From the NCBI RefSeq assembly GCF_003130075.1, contig NZ_NRCW01000005.1:1-64000 (forward strand): DNA of 64,000 nucleotides, written 5' to 3'. The notes under the pieces are model-generated. The model saw only the letters and a list, made by a program, of their open reading frames with translations, was not told the origin of the DNA and made no database searches. How positions within the stretch are numbered: position 1 is the stretch's first letter; the number at the start of each line of letters is the position of its first letter. This document shows, one piece after another, positions 30,756 through 41,451 of this stretch. The position numbers and the translations under genes are program-made. The DNA comes from Aggregatibacter segnis. Lineage in GTDB: Bacteria; Pseudomonadota; Gammaproteobacteria; Enterobacterales; Pasteurellaceae.

Positions 30756-31385
30756 ATGAATGACAAATTAAAAGTTTTAATTATTGATGACCATCCGTTA
30801 ATGCGTCGCGGCATACAACAACTTGTTGAATTAGAAGAAGGTTTCGAGGTTGTTGGCGGTGCAGGCAATGGTTCTGAAGGAATTAATTTAGCGCTACAAA
30901 CCTCACCGGATCTCATTATTTTAGATCTGAATATGAAAGGACTCTCCGGTTTAGATACGCTTAAAGCATTGAGAGCAGAAGACGTTGATGCTCGCATTGT
31001 CATTTTGACCGTGTCTGATGCTAAAAACGACATTTTTACCTTAATTGATGCCGGTGCGGACGGGTATTTATTAAAAGATACCGAACCCGACACATTGCTT
31101 TCTCAACTAAAACGCATCGCTCAAGGTGAAGTTATCCTCAGTGATTCCATTAAAAATCTCTTATTAGAGCGTCAATCTTCGCAAAGCCCTATTGACTCTC
31201 TTACCGATCGTGAAATTGACGTATTGCGTTTAGTGGCAACCGGTCTTTCCAATAAACAAATTGCCGGTCAATTGTTTATTTCAGAAGAAACCGTCAAAGT
31301 ACACATTCGTAATTTGCTACGTAAACTTAACGTTCACTCGCGCGTTGCCGCAACAGTGCTTTATTTTGAGCATAAAAACAGCTAA
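30756..31385 (+). CDS. narP: NarL/NarP family response regulator
   Basis: A 209-residue two-component regulator: a receiver domain (VLIIDDHPLMRRGIQ, phospho-acceptor Asp in DLIILDLNMKG, conserved Lys in LLKDTEPD) and a LuxR-type HTH (SLTDREIDVLRLVATGLSNKQIA). The overall sequence best fits NarP, the nitrate/nitrite regulator, which is the NarL-family member in Haemophilus. The ATG at 30756 follows GAGGTG and is preferred over a TTG at 30744. No NarQ-type kinase is adjacent. It starts 8 bp after cyaA. Confidence 0.88.
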   Translation: MNDKLKVLIIDDHPLMRRGIQQLVELEEGFEVVGGAGNGSEGINLALQTSPDLIILDLNMKGLSGLDTLKALRAEDVDARIVILTVSDAKNDIFTLIDAGADGYLLKDTEPDTLLSQLKRIAQGEVILSDSIKNLLLERQSSQSPIDSLTDREIDVLRLVATGLSNKQIAGQLFISEETVKVHIRNLLRKLNVHSRVAATVLYFEHKNS

Positions 31386-31403
31386 ACCATATCATTTCAC
31401 AAG

Positions 31404-31434
31404 AAATAGCCGACAGCATTGTCAGCTATTTTTT
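31404..31434 (+). terminator. Terminator after narP
   Basis: AAATAGC-GACA (31404-31415) pairs with TGTC-GCTATTT (31420-31431) with one internal mismatch, followed by T residues. The 126 bp from here to tamA carry a USS core near 31482 and no gene. Confidence 0.75.
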
Positions 31435-31559
31435 TATTATCAATTTACTCGTCACCTTTTCTTAAAAATATCGAAAAAATCCACCGCACTTTGTATGGGG
31501 GAAGCATTGCAGGGTAAAAACCTAACGAGTAACCTACCAAGGTTTAATATGGGAGTTAT

Positions 31560-33317
31560 ATGAAGCAATTGTTCAATAAAAAAGCAAGTCAACGTTTCTA
31601 TGCACTTGTATTTTCGTGCTTATTTTGGCATTCCTCTGCCTACGCCGAACATGTCGTTGATTTACAAATTGATGGGGTAAAAAACGATACGTTAAAAAAC
31701 AATATCCAAATTCACCTCAATGCCATCGATAAAGAAGAGGCAGACGGCTCCGAACGTTATCAAGATATTGTCAGCAAAGCCGTTGATAAAGGTCTGCGTG
31801 CTTTAGGCTATTATGATCACCAGATTCAATTTGAATTAAAACCGCGAGCCAAGAACAAGCCGCTATTAATCGCTCACATTACCGTAGGGGAACCGGTAAA
31901 AATCGCTGCCACAGACATCGTGATTAAAGGGGAGGCCAAACAAGATTCGGAATTCATGCAACTGGAAAAACAGGTTCCTAAAACCGGCACCATACTCAAT
32001 CACGAAACTTACGAAGATTATAAAAACCAACTGCAACAACTCGCGCTATTTCGCGGCTATTTTGATGCAGAATTTGAACAATCCCGTTTAGAAGTGATGA
32101 AATCCACGCGCGAAGCTTGGTGGAATCTCATCTTCGATAGCAAAAAACGCTACCACTATGGGAAAATTCATTTCTTACATGCGCAAATTCGAGAAGAATA
32201 TTTACGCAACATGCTCAACATTCACTCAAATGAACCCTATTTAATGAGTGATTTTTCTACCTTAACCAACAATTATTCCTCCTCAAACTGGTTCAGCTCA
32301 GTGCTATTGCAACCGCACTTAGACGATAAAAAGAAATTAGTGGATGTGGATGTGCTGCTCTACCCGCGAAAAAAAAATATTATGAACGTCGGACTAGGTT
32401 ATTCCACTGATGTTGGACCTCGCTTCCAATGGAGTTGGACGAAACCTTGGATCAATGATCGCGGGCATAGTGTCAGAAGTAATCTCTATTTTTCCTCACC
32501 GAAGCAAACGCTCGAACTGACCTATAAAATGCCCCTACTGAAAAATCCGCTGAATTATTACTATGAATATTCCGGCGGTTTTGAACGTGAAAATAAGAAC
32601 GATACGAAAACAACCTCATCGACTCTTGCCGCATTACGCTATTGGAACCATCCTACCGGATGGCAGTATGCCTTGGGTTTACGCTTGCGCCACGATGCCT
32701 TTACCCAAGCGGATATATCAGACCAAACACTACTACTTTATCCAACCACTTCTTTAACCCGTACCCGTTTACGCGGTGGTGCCTTTCCTGATTGGGGTGA
32801 TTCACAACGCATTACCTTCGATTTCGGACGTAAATTGGGGATTTCTGATGTCAATTTCTGGAAAATTCAAGCGTCCACCGCTTGGGTCAGAACCTATGCG
32901 CAAAATCACCGTTTTCTTACTCGTCTAGAAATTGGCGTACTCAACACTGCAGATATTCACCGAATTCCACCCTCATTACGTTTCTTTGCCGGCGGCGATC
33001 GCAGCGTACGTGGTTATGGTTATAAAAAAATCTCGCCAAAAGATCGAAAGGGAAAATTAATCGGTGGTTCACGTTTAGCAACAGGAACCCTTGAATACCA
33101 ATATCAGGCTTATCCCGACTGGTGGATCGCCACCTTTGCTGATGCTGGTTTGGCGACAAATAGCTTTAAACCTGATGAATTACGCTATGGTGCGGGCTTT
33201 GGCTTGCGCTGGGCATCACCGGTAGGCGCCATTAAATTTGATGTCGCCACACCGATACAAGACAAAGACAAGAGTAAAAACATTCAGTTTTATATCGGGC
33301 TGGGTAGTGAAATATAG
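31560..33317 (+). CDS. tamA: Translocation and assembly module protein TamA
   Basis: TamA is an Omp85-family outer-membrane barrel that works with TamB in envelope assembly and lipid transport. The 585-residue product has a signal peptide (cleavage after about AYA), three POTRA domains (about 30-270) and a 16-strand barrel with [11 protein letters not shown], the family VRGYG motif (in [12 protein letters not shown]) and a C-terminal aromatic strand. It is followed by tamB after 21 bp. A GGGAG ribosome site precedes the start. Confidence 0.95.
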   Translation: MKQLFNKKASQRFYALVFSCLFWHSSAYAEHVVDLQIDGVKNDTLKNNIQIHLNAIDKEEADGSERYQDIVSKAVDKGLRALGYYDHQIQFELKPRAKNKPLLIAHITVGEPVKIAATDIVIKGEAKQDSEFMQLEKQVPKTGTILNHETYEDYKNQLQQLALFRGYFDAEFEQSRLEVMKSTREAWWNLIFDSKKRYHYGKIHFLHAQIREEYLRNMLNIHSNEPYLMSDFSTLTNNYSSSNWFSSVLLQPHLDDKKKLVDVDVLLYPRKKNIMNVGLGYSTDVGPRFQWSWTKPWINDRGHSVRSNLYFSSPKQTLELTYKMPLLKNPLNYYYEYSGGFERENKNDTKTTSSTLAALRYWNHPTGWQYALGLRLRHDAFTQADISDQTLLLYPTTSLTRTRLRGGAFPDWGDSQRITFDFGRKLGISDVNFWKIQASTAWVRTYAQNHRFLTRLEIGVLNTADIHRIPPSLRFFAGGDRSVRGYGYKKISPKDRKGKLIGGSRLATGTLEYQYQAYPDWWIATFADAGLATNSFKPDELRYGAGFGLRWASPVGAIKFDVATPIQDKDKSKNIQFYIGLGSEI

Positions 33318-33338
33318 CAACATAAAACGGATTACTTC

Positions 33339-36300
33339 ATGACAGAACAGACAGAAAAAGCGGCTCAAACAACAAAAGCAAAATCCCCAGGCCTTTGGCG
33401 ATGGATTTTATGCCTCGTAAGTGCGGTCATTTTTTTACCTATTTTTGCCCTCTTCGCCCTCCTTTCAACAGAAAGTGGTCAGCACAAACTCCTCCACTGG
33501 GCAGATGCAGGGCTCGATGCTCTTTCCATTGAACAAGTACAAGGCAATTTGAAAGAAGGATTAACATTAAAACATCTTCGCTTTCAGACAGAAGGTGTGG
33601 ATGCCCATATTGAGGAAGCGCATCTGCAGCTGCAATTAAGCTGTTTATGGCATTTAGACGTGTGCATTGATGATATCATCCTGACACAACCATCCATTCT
33701 GATTGACACCGCCTTGCTGCCACCCTCTGAGCCTAAAAAGAACAGCAACGGGAACATGAAACATGTGTTCCTACCTATCTCGGTGCAAATCAATCGGTTA
33801 GCCGTTAACGATTTCTCATTATCTCTTGATAAAAATAAAATCAGTTTAGGTAAATTCCATACGGCAGCAAGTTTAAACAACGCCAATGGATTAACATTAG
33901 CACCGACACAAATTGAGAATTTCAGCTTTATTCACGATTTAACCTCACCCCCCAAAAATACCGATACGTCTAAAAAGACTGAAACTTCCACACCAATTCA
34001 ATGGGAAGAGTTGGAACAGTCTCTCCGTAAACCTCTGTTTAGTGAATTGCAGCAAGTTGAACTGCCTTTTGCAATACACATTCAAGGCGTTCAAGGCAAA
34101 AACTGGCGATATCAAAGCCTCAATGGGAAAAATACTGTCGAGCAAGATATCCTCGTTTCTGCTGCAGAACTTCAAGCAAGCGCAACTGATGATATTATCA
34201 AACTAGCTAAATTTGATGTGCAAAGCTCGCTTGGTCAGTTACAAGCGAATGGCCAACTAGAACGCCAACAAAATTTTCCGTTGCAATTTGATGCCACCGT
34301 AAAAATTAACGATATACGCCAAAATAACGAACTTATTTTGCCGGCAAGCCAAGCGGAAATCCGTCTCTCAGGCGCATTAAAAAAACAGACCGCACTTTCT
34401 TGGCAAACCCAGGGCGCGTTGGAGTCACAACTGAATGCTCAAATTCAGGCTGCTGAACCCAACTTTCCGCTTCAAGTGAACTTGACTGTGCCTCAAGCAC
34501 AATACCCTTTTAATAACAAGGATCCGTTAAAAATTCAGGATTTCAATTTGACCGTAGGCGGCAACTTAGCTGCCGCACAAATACAACTTAAAAGTGCGGT
34601 CAGTGGCATGGGAATACCAAACAGCGATTTGGCATTACAAGCCGTGGCCCATTTATCCGACATCGCGATTAATCAACTCAAACTCAATACCTTAAATGGC
34701 ACGGCAGATTTAACAGGCAAATTAAATTGGCGTGATGGTGTGGAATGGAATGGGCATTTAGCGTTAGCAAAGATGCCGCTTAATGCCTACTTAGCCGATT
34801 TTCCGGCAATCATTTCCGGTAGCTTAAATTCACAGGGAAGAATCAATCAAGGCAAACCAGAAATTTCGGTTTCAGACATCGCTCTGCAAGGTTCACTGTC
34901 GCAACGCCCATTGAGCCTAACCGGTAATTTACATATGGCAGAACAGCCATTACTTAATGTGCCGCAGCTCACGTTCACTTATGGCGACAACAAAATCAAC
35001 GCACAAGGCAACCTTGGTTCCGTCTCCGATTTTACTCTTGATATTAATGCGCCGAATTTAAGCGGTTTATTGACCGGTTTATCCGCCTCAGTTAATGGCA
35101 AGAGCGCCGTAACCGGCAACATTATGCACCCAAATCTTGTCGTAGATTTAACCGCAAAACAGTTTCATTTCTACGACATCGACCTTACTCAAGCCAGCGT
35201 TAAGGGGCAGCTAAATACCGAGCAACAAATCCAAGGTCAGCTTAATGCCCAGCTCAATGGATTTCATTACAATGACATCAAGGTCAATAACCTCCAACTC
35301 TCTGTTTCAGGAGATGAGCAAAAACACAGTTTGCAGCTAATTTCAGAAGGAAATCCCATTGCTGCCAACATGAATATCATCGGAAATTTCGACCGCACTT
35401 TACAACAATGGCAAGGCACGATTAGCCAACTTATGCTAAAAACGGAGTTTGGCCACATCCAAACGAACAAAAGCGTGGCTGTCACATACGACAATAAAAG
35501 CACCCAAAGCACCATTGCCGCCCATTGCTGGATGCACAGCAACATAGATCTTTGTTTTCCGCAAACCTTTAATGTCGGCACTAATGGTGAAATACCTTTT
35601 GAAATCAAACGCTTTGATTTGGCATTTATCAATAAAATACTTGAAGAGGATCTTTTGAAAGGCCAGCTGAATAGCAAAGGAAAAGTAGCCTGGTCAACAC
35701 AGGCACCACTATCAGCTGAGATACAAATCAACGGCAATGCCCTATCTTTGACAAAAAAATTAGATTACCGGACTTTTAAATTAGACATGCCAAAAGTCGT
35801 ACTAAATGCCAATTTAGCAAATAACCATCTTGCCTTAAAAACAGAAGTTCATGTTCAGGAACAAGGCAAAATCAATGCCGATTTAAAATTGCAGGATATT
35901 GTTAACACTCGTAAACTGAGTGGTACTTTTACGATTCCTCATCTTAATCCTGCAATTGTTAACCAACTTTTAGCAAACGATGAAAAAGTCAGTGGAGAAC
36001 TCAAAGCCAATCTCACATTAGGTGGAAACCTAAGCGCACCAACACTGAACGGCGATATTTTACTTAAACAACTGAACGCCCAAATTCGGGCCTTACCTTT
36101 CGATATTAAAAATAGCGAATTAGCGTTACATTTTGCCGGTACCAACTCCACGCTAAAAGGATTTGTACAAACAGATGACAGTCGCTTAAATCTCAGCGGT
36201 GAAGCCCATTGGAAGAATATCAATGAATGGCGCACCCGCTTGAACGCGCAAGCAGAGAAATTTAAAGTGGACATCCCATCAATGGCGAAATTGACGATTA

Positions 36301-37211
36301 GTCCCAATATTGAAATCAGTGCCTCGCCAAAACTCTTAGAATTATCGGGAAATATTGAGATCCCCAAAGCGCGAATCGCCATTGAAAGCTTGCCAGATAG
36401 TGCCATTGAAGTCAGTGCTGACGAAGTCATTTTAGACGGTAAGACAAAAAGAACATTGCCAAAAAATATTCCGGCAGAAACACGAAGCGGCATGGCGGTA
36501 AAATCTGATCTGAAAATTCATATTGGGGATGATGTCAGCTTAAAGGCTTATGGGCTCAAAACCTATTTACATGGCTTACTTAGCGTAAGACAAGAAAAGG
36601 GGAACCTGGGTTTATACGGCGAAGTTAATCTTAAAAATGGGCGTTACGCCTCCTTTGGGCAAGATTTGATTATTCGCAAAGGGTTAATCAGTTTTGTGGG
36701 CCAACCTTCCCAACCATTCTTAAATATTGAAGCCATTCGCAACCCAGAAGCGATGGAGGACAATAGCGTCACTGCCGGCGTGAAAGTCACTGGATTAGCC
36801 GGCTCACCAAGCATGACTGTTTTCTCCGAGCCCGGCATGCCACAGGATCAGGCTTTAGCCTACATTCTCACCGGACGTTCTTTAGAAAACAGTGGCGATG
36901 CATCTTCAAGTGGCTCTGTGGGTGCAGCCCTATTAGGTATGGGGTTAGCTAAGACCGGGAATGTTGTAGGTGGCATTGGAAAAGCCTTCGGAATTAAAGA
37001 TCTGAATCTCGGCACACAAGGTGTCGGTGACAGTTCTAAAGTGGTTGTGAGCGGCAATATCACACCACGTTTACAAGTCAAATACGGTGTGGGTTTATTC
37101 GATGGCTTAGCTGAAGTGACCTTGCGTTATCGCTTGTTACCACAACTTTATGTACAATCGGTATCAGGTGTTAATCAAGCCTTTGATTTACTCTACCAGT
37201 TTGAATTTTAA
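33339..37211 (+). CDS. tamB: Translocation and assembly module protein TamB
   Basis: TamB is a very long AsmA-like protein that bridges inner and outer membranes and is linked to phospholipid transport. The 1290-residue product has an N-terminal membrane anchor (about 20-42), a repetitive beta-rich periplasmic body and a C-terminal DUF490/TamB domain (from about 960), including FGQDLIIRKGLISFVGQP and GMPQDQALAYILTGRSL. Several USS cores are embedded in frame (around 33419, 34390, 34594, 35391). Downstream of tamA, upstream of ppx by 3 bp. Confidence 0.95.
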   Translation: MTEQTEKAAQTTKAKSPGLWRWILCLVSAVIFLPIFALFALLSTESGQHKLLHWADAGLDALSIEQVQGNLKEGLTLKHLRFQTEGVDAHIEEAHLQLQLSCLWHLDVCIDDIILTQPSILIDTALLPPSEPKKNSNGNMKHVFLPISVQINRLAVNDFSLSLDKNKISLGKFHTAASLNNANGLTLAPTQIENFSFIHDLTSPPKNTDTSKKTETSTPIQWEELEQSLRKPLFSELQQVELPFAIHIQGVQGKNWRYQSLNGKNTVEQDILVSAAELQASATDDIIKLAKFDVQSSLGQLQANGQLERQQNFPLQFDATVKINDIRQNNELILPASQAEIRLSGALKKQTALSWQTQGALESQLNAQIQAAEPNFPLQVNLTVPQAQYPFNNKDPLKIQDFNLTVGGNLAAAQIQLKSAVSGMGIPNSDLALQAVAHLSDIAINQLKLNTLNGTADLTGKLNWRDGVEWNGHLALAKMPLNAYLADFPAIISGSLNSQGRINQGKPEISVSDIALQGSLSQRPLSLTGNLHMAEQPLLNVPQLTFTYGDNKINAQGNLGSVSDFTLDINAPNLSGLLTGLSASVNGKSAVTGNIMHPNLVVDLTAKQFHFYDIDLTQASVKGQLNTEQQIQGQLNAQLNGFHYNDIKVNNLQLSVSGDEQKHSLQLISEGNPIAANMNIIGNFDRTLQQWQGTISQLMLKTEFGHIQTNKSVAVTYDNKSTQSTIAAHCWMHSNIDLCFPQTFNVGTNGEIPFEIKRFDLAFINKILEEDLLKGQLNSKGKVAWSTQAPLSAEIQINGNALSLTKKLDYRTFKLDMPKVVLNANLANNHLALKTEVHVQEQGKINADLKLQDIVNTRKLSGTFTIPHLNPAIVNQLLANDEKVSGELKANLTLGGNLSAPTLNGDILLKQLNAQIRALPFDIKNSELALHFAGTNSTLKGFVQTDDSRLNLSGEAHWKNINEWRTRLNAQAEKFKVDIPSMAKLTISPNIEISASPKLLELSGNIEIPKARIAIESLPDSAIEVSADEVILDGKTKRTLPKNIPAETRSGMAVKSDLKIHIGDDVSLKAYGLKTYLHGLLSVRQEKGNLGLYGEVNLKNGRYASFGQDLIIRKGLISFVGQPSQPFLNIEAIRNPEAMEDNSVTAGVKVTGLAGSPSMTVFSEPGMPQDQALAYILTGRSLENSGDASSSGSVGAALLGMGLAKTGNVVGGIGKAFGIKDLNLGTQGVGDSSKVVVSGNITPRLQVKYGVGLFDGLAEVTLRYRLLPQLYVQSVSGVNQAFDLLYQFEF

Positions 37212-37214
37212 TCT

Positions 37215-38762
37215 ATGAATAACGAAAACTTACTCAGTAAAGCCAATGAACTGCATGCGCGACGTGGCGAAGTGCGTGAAATTGCTGCCATTGATCTCGG
37301 CTCTAATAGCTTTCACATGATTATTGCCCGTATTGTAAACGGCACACTACAAGTACTTTCCCGCCTTAAGCAAAAAGTACAACTTGCCGAGGGGTTAGAT
37401 GAGAACCAAGTGCTAAGTCCAGCTGCGATTGAACGTGGTGTCAACTGTTTGGCGTTATTTGCAGAGCGCTTACAGGGTTTTCCTGCCGACAACGTCAATG
37501 TCGTAGGCACATATACCTTACGCCGCGCTGTGAACAATGAAGAATTTCTACGTCAAGCGGCAAAAGTCTTCCCTTATCCTATTCACATTATCAGCGGTAA
37601 AACGGAAGCGAAAACCATCTACGCCGGCGTTTGCCATACACAGCCTGAAATTGGTCGAAAATTTGTTATCGACATCGGTGGTGGTTCAACAGAAATGATC
37701 ATCGGCGATAACTTTACGCCATTAATTTATGAAAGTCGCCATATGGGCTGTGTAAGTTTTGCAAAACAATTTTTTCCTCACGGTCAAATCAATGAAGAAA
37801 ATTTTCGTCTGGCAAAACAAAGCGCTTTAAACAAAATTGAAGATCTCGCTTGGGAATACCAAAATTTGGGTTGGCAATCCGTGCTCGGCTCGTCCGGCAC
37901 GATTAAAACCGTCCATCAAGTTATTTGTGAAAACATTGATCCGAATGGCACCATTACAGCTGAACGTTTAAACCAACTCATTCAACAAACTCTGCTATTT
38001 AGCCACTTTGATCAACTCCAATTTAACGGATTAAATCCCGATCGCGCTGACGTTTTTGTACCGGGCTTAGCCATTTTAAGTGCAGTTTTTGAAAACTTTC
38101 ACATTGAAAAAATGCGTTATTCCGATGGTGCACTGCGGGAAGGGGTGATGTATAGCTTGGAGCAAAACTTCCAAGTCAATAATATTCGTGAACGCACCGC
38201 ACTTGGTCTGATGGAACAGTTTAATATTGACCAAGCACAGGGCGAACGGGTACATCAAAGTGCCTCGTTACTATTTGAGCAATACCAACATTGGCAAAAC
38301 CAAGAAATGGTTGCTGAAATGAAAGACGTTCTCTTGTGGGCTGCACGTTTACATGAAGTGGGCATTGTCATCAATCACAAAAATCTACAAAAACACTCTG
38401 CATATATTTTATACAACACTGAGTTACCGGGTTATGACAACGAGCAACATCGTTTGCTGTCAACTTTGGCACGTTATCACTTAGGGAATTTCAAATTGCC
38501 GGAGATGTTTAAATTTTCTCGTTATCACGAGCAAGATGTGCTGGCGTTAATTCGCATTTTACGCTTAGCAATTATCCTCAATCGAGCCCGCCAAGCGACA
38601 GAAAAACCTCAAAAAATCACATTAAAAATCGACCGCACTTTAGTAGATTGGCGCTTAACATTTGAAACGGATTATCTACAACATAACCCGTTAGTGAAAA
38701 ACGATCTCGCATTAGAACATCGTTTCTTGCAGACATTGGGATTATCCTTATCAACTCGTTAA
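37215..38762 (+). CDS. ppx: Exopolyphosphatase (Ppx/GppA family)
   Basis: Ppx releases phosphate from polyphosphate; family members may also hydrolyse pppGpp. The 515-residue length matches Ppx (513 in E. coli). The ASKHA phosphate-binding segments are AIDLGSNSFHMIIARI near the N terminus and VIDIGGGSTEMIIGD near 155. A C-terminal HD-like helical domain follows. Ppx and GppA are hard to separate by eye, so the assignment between them is less sure. Its start lies 3 bp after tamB. Confidence 0.88.
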   Translation: MNNENLLSKANELHARRGEVREIAAIDLGSNSFHMIIARIVNGTLQVLSRLKQKVQLAEGLDENQVLSPAAIERGVNCLALFAERLQGFPADNVNVVGTYTLRRAVNNEEFLRQAAKVFPYPIHIISGKTEAKTIYAGVCHTQPEIGRKFVIDIGGGSTEMIIGDNFTPLIYESRHMGCVSFAKQFFPHGQINEENFRLAKQSALNKIEDLAWEYQNLGWQSVLGSSGTIKTVHQVICENIDPNGTITAERLNQLIQQTLLFSHFDQLQFNGLNPDRADVFVPGLAILSAVFENFHIEKMRYSDGALREGVMYSLEQNFQVNNIRERTALGLMEQFNIDQAQGERVHQSASLLFEQYQHWQNQEMVAEMKDVLLWAARLHEVGIVINHKNLQKHSAYILYNTELPGYDNEQHRLLSTLARYHLGNFKLPEMFKFSRYHEQDVLALIRILRLAIILNRARQATEKPQKITLKIDRTLVDWRLTFETDYLQHNPLVKNDLALEHRFLQTLGLSLSTR

Positions 38763-38779
38763 TTGATTTACTCTCCCAT

Positions 38780-38814
38780 AAAAAATCCCCGCTGATAATA
38801 GCGGGGATTTTTAT
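38780..38814. terminator. Bidirectional terminator between ppx and pckA
   Basis: AAAAATCCCCGCT and AGCGGGGATTTTT form a 12-13-bp stem with a short loop and flanking T runs between convergent genes. Confidence 0.85.
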
Positions 38815-38826
38815 TCTTTCGTCAAA

Positions 38827-40443
38827 TTACGCTTTAGGACCTGCAGCAATTAATGCTTTACCTTCAGCATTTGTTGCATATTTTTCGAAGTTCTTCACGA
38901 AACGACCGGCAAGATCTTTCGCTTTTGCTTCCCATTGTGCTTTGTCTGCATAAGTATCACGCGGATCTAAGATAGCTGGGTCAACACCTGGTAAAGCGTT
39001 AGGAATTGCCAAGTTGAAGATTGGTAATTCGCCCATTTCAGCTTTTTCGATAGAACCATCTAAAATCGCATCGATAATACCGCGAGTATCTTTAATAGAG
39101 ATACGTTTACCTGTACCGTTCCAACCGGTGTTCACTAAGTAAGCTTCCGCACCTGCCGCTTGCATACGTTTAACTAACACTTCCGCATATTGAGTTGGGT
39201 GTAAAGTTAAGAATGCAGCACCAAAACAAGCTGAGAAAGTTGGGGTTGGTTCGGTGATACCACGTTCTGTACCCGCTAATTTTGCAGTAAAGCCTGATAA
39301 GAAGTAGTACTTAGTTTGTTCCGGTGTTAATTTAGAAACCGGCGGCAATACGCCGAATGCGTCTGCAGTTAAGAAAATCACTTTCGTTGCGTGACCTGCA
39401 CGGGAAACCGGTTTAACGATGTTATCGATGTGATAAATCGGATAGGACACACGGGTATTTTCTGTTTTAGAACCGTCATCAAAGTCAACGGAACCATCTG
39501 CACGCACAACCACGTTTTCTAATAACGCATCACGACGGATTGCGCGATAAATATCCGGTTCGTTTTCTTCAGAAAGGTGAATAGTTTTCGCGTAACAGCC
39601 ACCTTCAAAGTTGAAGATACCCACATCATCCCAACCGTGTTCATCGTCACCGATTAATTCACGTTTTGGATCGGTAGAAAGGGTGGTTTTACCGGTACCG
39701 GACAAGCCGAAGAATACAGCCACATCGCCATCTTTACCTACGTTAGCAGAGCAGTGCATTGCACCAACGCCTTTAAGCGGTAGGAAGTAGTTCATCATGG
39801 AGAACATACCTTTCTTCATTTCACCGCCGTACCAAGTACCGCCGATTAACTGAACACGTTCAGTCAAGTTAAATGCAACGAAGTTCTCAGAGTTCAAACC
39901 TTGCTCTTTCCAGTTCGGGTTGGTGCATTTAGAACCATTCATCACCACGAAACCTGGTTTGAAATCTTTTAATTCAGCTTCTGTCGGACGGATAAACATG
40001 TTTTTCACGAAATGTGCCTGCCATGCCACTTCAGTCACGATACGTACCGCAATACGGTCTTGTTCACTAGCACCACAGAAACCATCAACCACAAATAGGC
40101 GTTTACCGGAAAGTTGTTTAGTCACAATGCCTTTCAAGCTCGCCCAAGTTTCTTGGGTCATTGGTTTGTTATCGTTTTTCGCCGCATCGGAATTCCACCA
40201 AACGGTATCTTTTGTGGTGTCATCCAACACAATATATTTATCTTTCGGTGAACGACCGGTAAAGATGCCGGTATCAACAGCCACGGCGCCGGTTTTGGTC
40301 AACGTACCTTTTTCAAAACCTTCCAAGCCTGGTTTAGTTTCCTCTTCAAATAATTGTTCATAACTTGGGTTATAAACAACCTCTTTGACATCATGAATAC
40401 CAAGCGCTTCAAGTTCTTTAATAACTTTACTTAAGTCAGTCAT
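38827..40443 (-). CDS. pckA: Phosphoenolpyruvate carboxykinase (ATP)
   Basis: PckA interconverts oxaloacetate and PEP with ATP; in Pasteurellaceae it is central to CO2-fixing succinate production and gluconeogenesis. The 538-residue product has the kinase P-loop [12 protein letters not shown], the metal-binding GDDEHGWDD and the [12 protein letters not shown] segment. The gene contains no USS core that I could see. A candidate CRP site lies upstream at 40517-40532. Confidence 0.97.
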   Translation of the reverse strand: MTDLSKVIKELEALGIHDVKEVVYNPSYEQLFEEETKPGLEGFEKGTLTKTGAVAVDTGIFTGRSPKDKYIVLDDTTKDTVWWNSDAAKNDNKPMTQETWASLKGIVTKQLSGKRLFVVDGFCGASEQDRIAVRIVTEVAWQAHFVKNMFIRPTEAELKDFKPGFVVMNGSKCTNPNWKEQGLNSENFVAFNLTERVQLIGGTWYGGEMKKGMFSMMNYFLPLKGVGAMHCSANVGKDGDVAVFFGLSGTGKTTLSTDPKRELIGDDEHGWDDVGIFNFEGGCYAKTIHLSEENEPDIYRAIRRDALLENVVVRADGSVDFDDGSKTENTRVSYPIYHIDNIVKPVSRAGHATKVIFLTADAFGVLPPVSKLTPEQTKYYFLSGFTAKLAGTERGITEPTPTFSACFGAAFLTLHPTQYAEVLVKRMQAAGAEAYLVNTGWNGTGKRISIKDTRGIIDAILDGSIEKAEMGELPIFNLAIPNALPGVDPAILDPRDTYADKAQWEAKAKDLAGRFVKNFEKYATNAEGKALIAAGPKA

Positions 40444-40516
40444 AGATTACCTCTTTGTGTTAAAAGTGTTAAAAATAAAAACTGTGCTTATTCTATGAAA
40501 ATTTCTACCTAAAAAC

Positions 40517-40532
40517 TGTTATCTTGATCAAA
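40517..40532. promoter_or_regulatory. Candidate CRP site upstream of pckA
   Basis: TGTTA-TCTTGA-TCAAA keeps eight of ten CRP half-site bases with the 6-nt spacer. It is about 75-90 bp upstream of the pckA start codon, a plausible position for cAMP-CRP control of gluconeogenesis. Confidence 0.45.
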
Positions 40533-40709
40533 TATTTGAACATTACTTTCTTTTTTATTCGATTTTAGGGAGAATTTATCCGCCTTTTGGAAAAGCCACT
40601 CACTGCTTTATCAAAACGCGTCCAAAAAGCACCGCACTTTCAAGTGGGAACTTATGCTTGAAGGCTCGTTCTAAGTTGCACAACAATTTAATGAGATAAA
40701 AGGAATCAC

Positions 40710-41354
40710 ATGAAATTACTCAAATTATTTTTACTTGCTACATTACTTTATATTCCCGGTGTACAAGCTGCCGAAGCAACGGATTTGAACATCAAATACA
40801 GCTCCAATTATCTCATGCCTGCTTATGTGCATTTTCACTCCGATGGCTTTGAATATACGATCAATGCCAACATCAATATCCCCTTGTACAAAATTCAATT
40901 TATCTCGAAAGGTGCGCAAAGTAGCAATGTTTTTAACATGTTCAGCTACAAAGACACTCGTAATGACAAACCTTATGCCGAAGCAAAAATTGCCAATCGA
41001 AAAATTGAGTACGGTAAAATAAAAAATGGACTTAAAACCGAAGAGTTAACCTTGCCAACCTATGATTTATTTACGGTAGCCTTCCAGCTCAGTTATTACG
41101 ACAAGTTGCCAAAAAGTTTCCAAATCACCAATGGTAAAAAGCTTTATCCAATGGAAAACGTAGTGCTAAACACAACGAAAAAACAAGTGAAATACAACAA
41201 ACAAGAGGTGACTGAAATCACCTATCAATTTAAAACCGATGGCAAAGATATAGTGGTAAAAAAACACGAAGGGGAAAAATTCCCGCGCTTTATTTCCTAC
41301 AGTCGGGATGGTGATGAATACGAGCTTACTTTTAGCGATTTTGTCAAAAATTAA
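40710..41354 (+). CDS. Secreted DUF3108-like protein
   Basis: A 214-residue protein with a clear signal peptide (about 1-20, cleavage near VQAAEA). The mature part is beta-rich and alternates polar and aromatic residues in the manner of DUF3108 periplasmic proteins, but this family call is by eye only. Function unknown. It is a single-gene unit, with an AAAGGA ribosome site and its own terminator at 41369-41398. The 266 bp upstream, shared with pckA, carry a USS core near 40630. Confidence 0.6.
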   Translation: MKLLKLFLLATLLYIPGVQAAEATDLNIKYSSNYLMPAYVHFHSDGFEYTINANINIPLYKIQFISKGAQSSNVFNMFSYKDTRNDKPYAEAKIANRKIEYGKIKNGLKTEELTLPTYDLFTVAFQLSYYDKLPKSFQITNGKKLYPMENVVLNTTKKQVKYNKQEVTEITYQFKTDGKDIVVKKHEGEKFPRFISYSRDGDEYELTFSDFVKN

Positions 41355-41368
41355 TCTTTTCATGAAAA

Positions 41369-41398
41369 AATAAAGCCACCGAAATAGGTGGCTTTATT
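41369..41398. terminator. Terminator after the DUF3108-like gene
   Basis: AATAAAGCCACC and GGTGGCTTTATT form a perfect 12-bp stem with a 6-nt loop. Confidence 0.8.
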
Positions 41399-41404
41399 AT
41401 TGGC

Positions 41405-41444
41405 AAGTGCGGTCTAAAAAACATATGAATTTTAGACTGCACTT
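41405..41444 (-). terminator. Extended USS hairpin downstream of mnmA
   Basis: AAGTGCGGTCTAAAA (41405-41419) pairs with TTTTAGACTGCACTT (41430-41444) with a single G-T mismatch. The left arm is a perfect USS core and the right arm a one-base variant. It ends the mnmA transcript on the minus strand. Confidence 0.7.
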
Positions 41445-41451
41445 TTCTGTT

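Noticed and set aside
35939..36493. Open frame of 184 codons antisense to tamB
   Set aside because: It lies wholly opposite a conserved gene, has no family resemblance, and looks like a codon-bias shadow. The same holds for long frames opposite pepP (14994-15461), pckA (39920-40363), cyaA and nqrA.
38827..40443. Lack of USS in pckA as evidence of transfer
   Set aside because: The gene is a conserved core gene; USS absence alone does not show foreign origin, so the same argument for the TPR gene is only supporting evidence.
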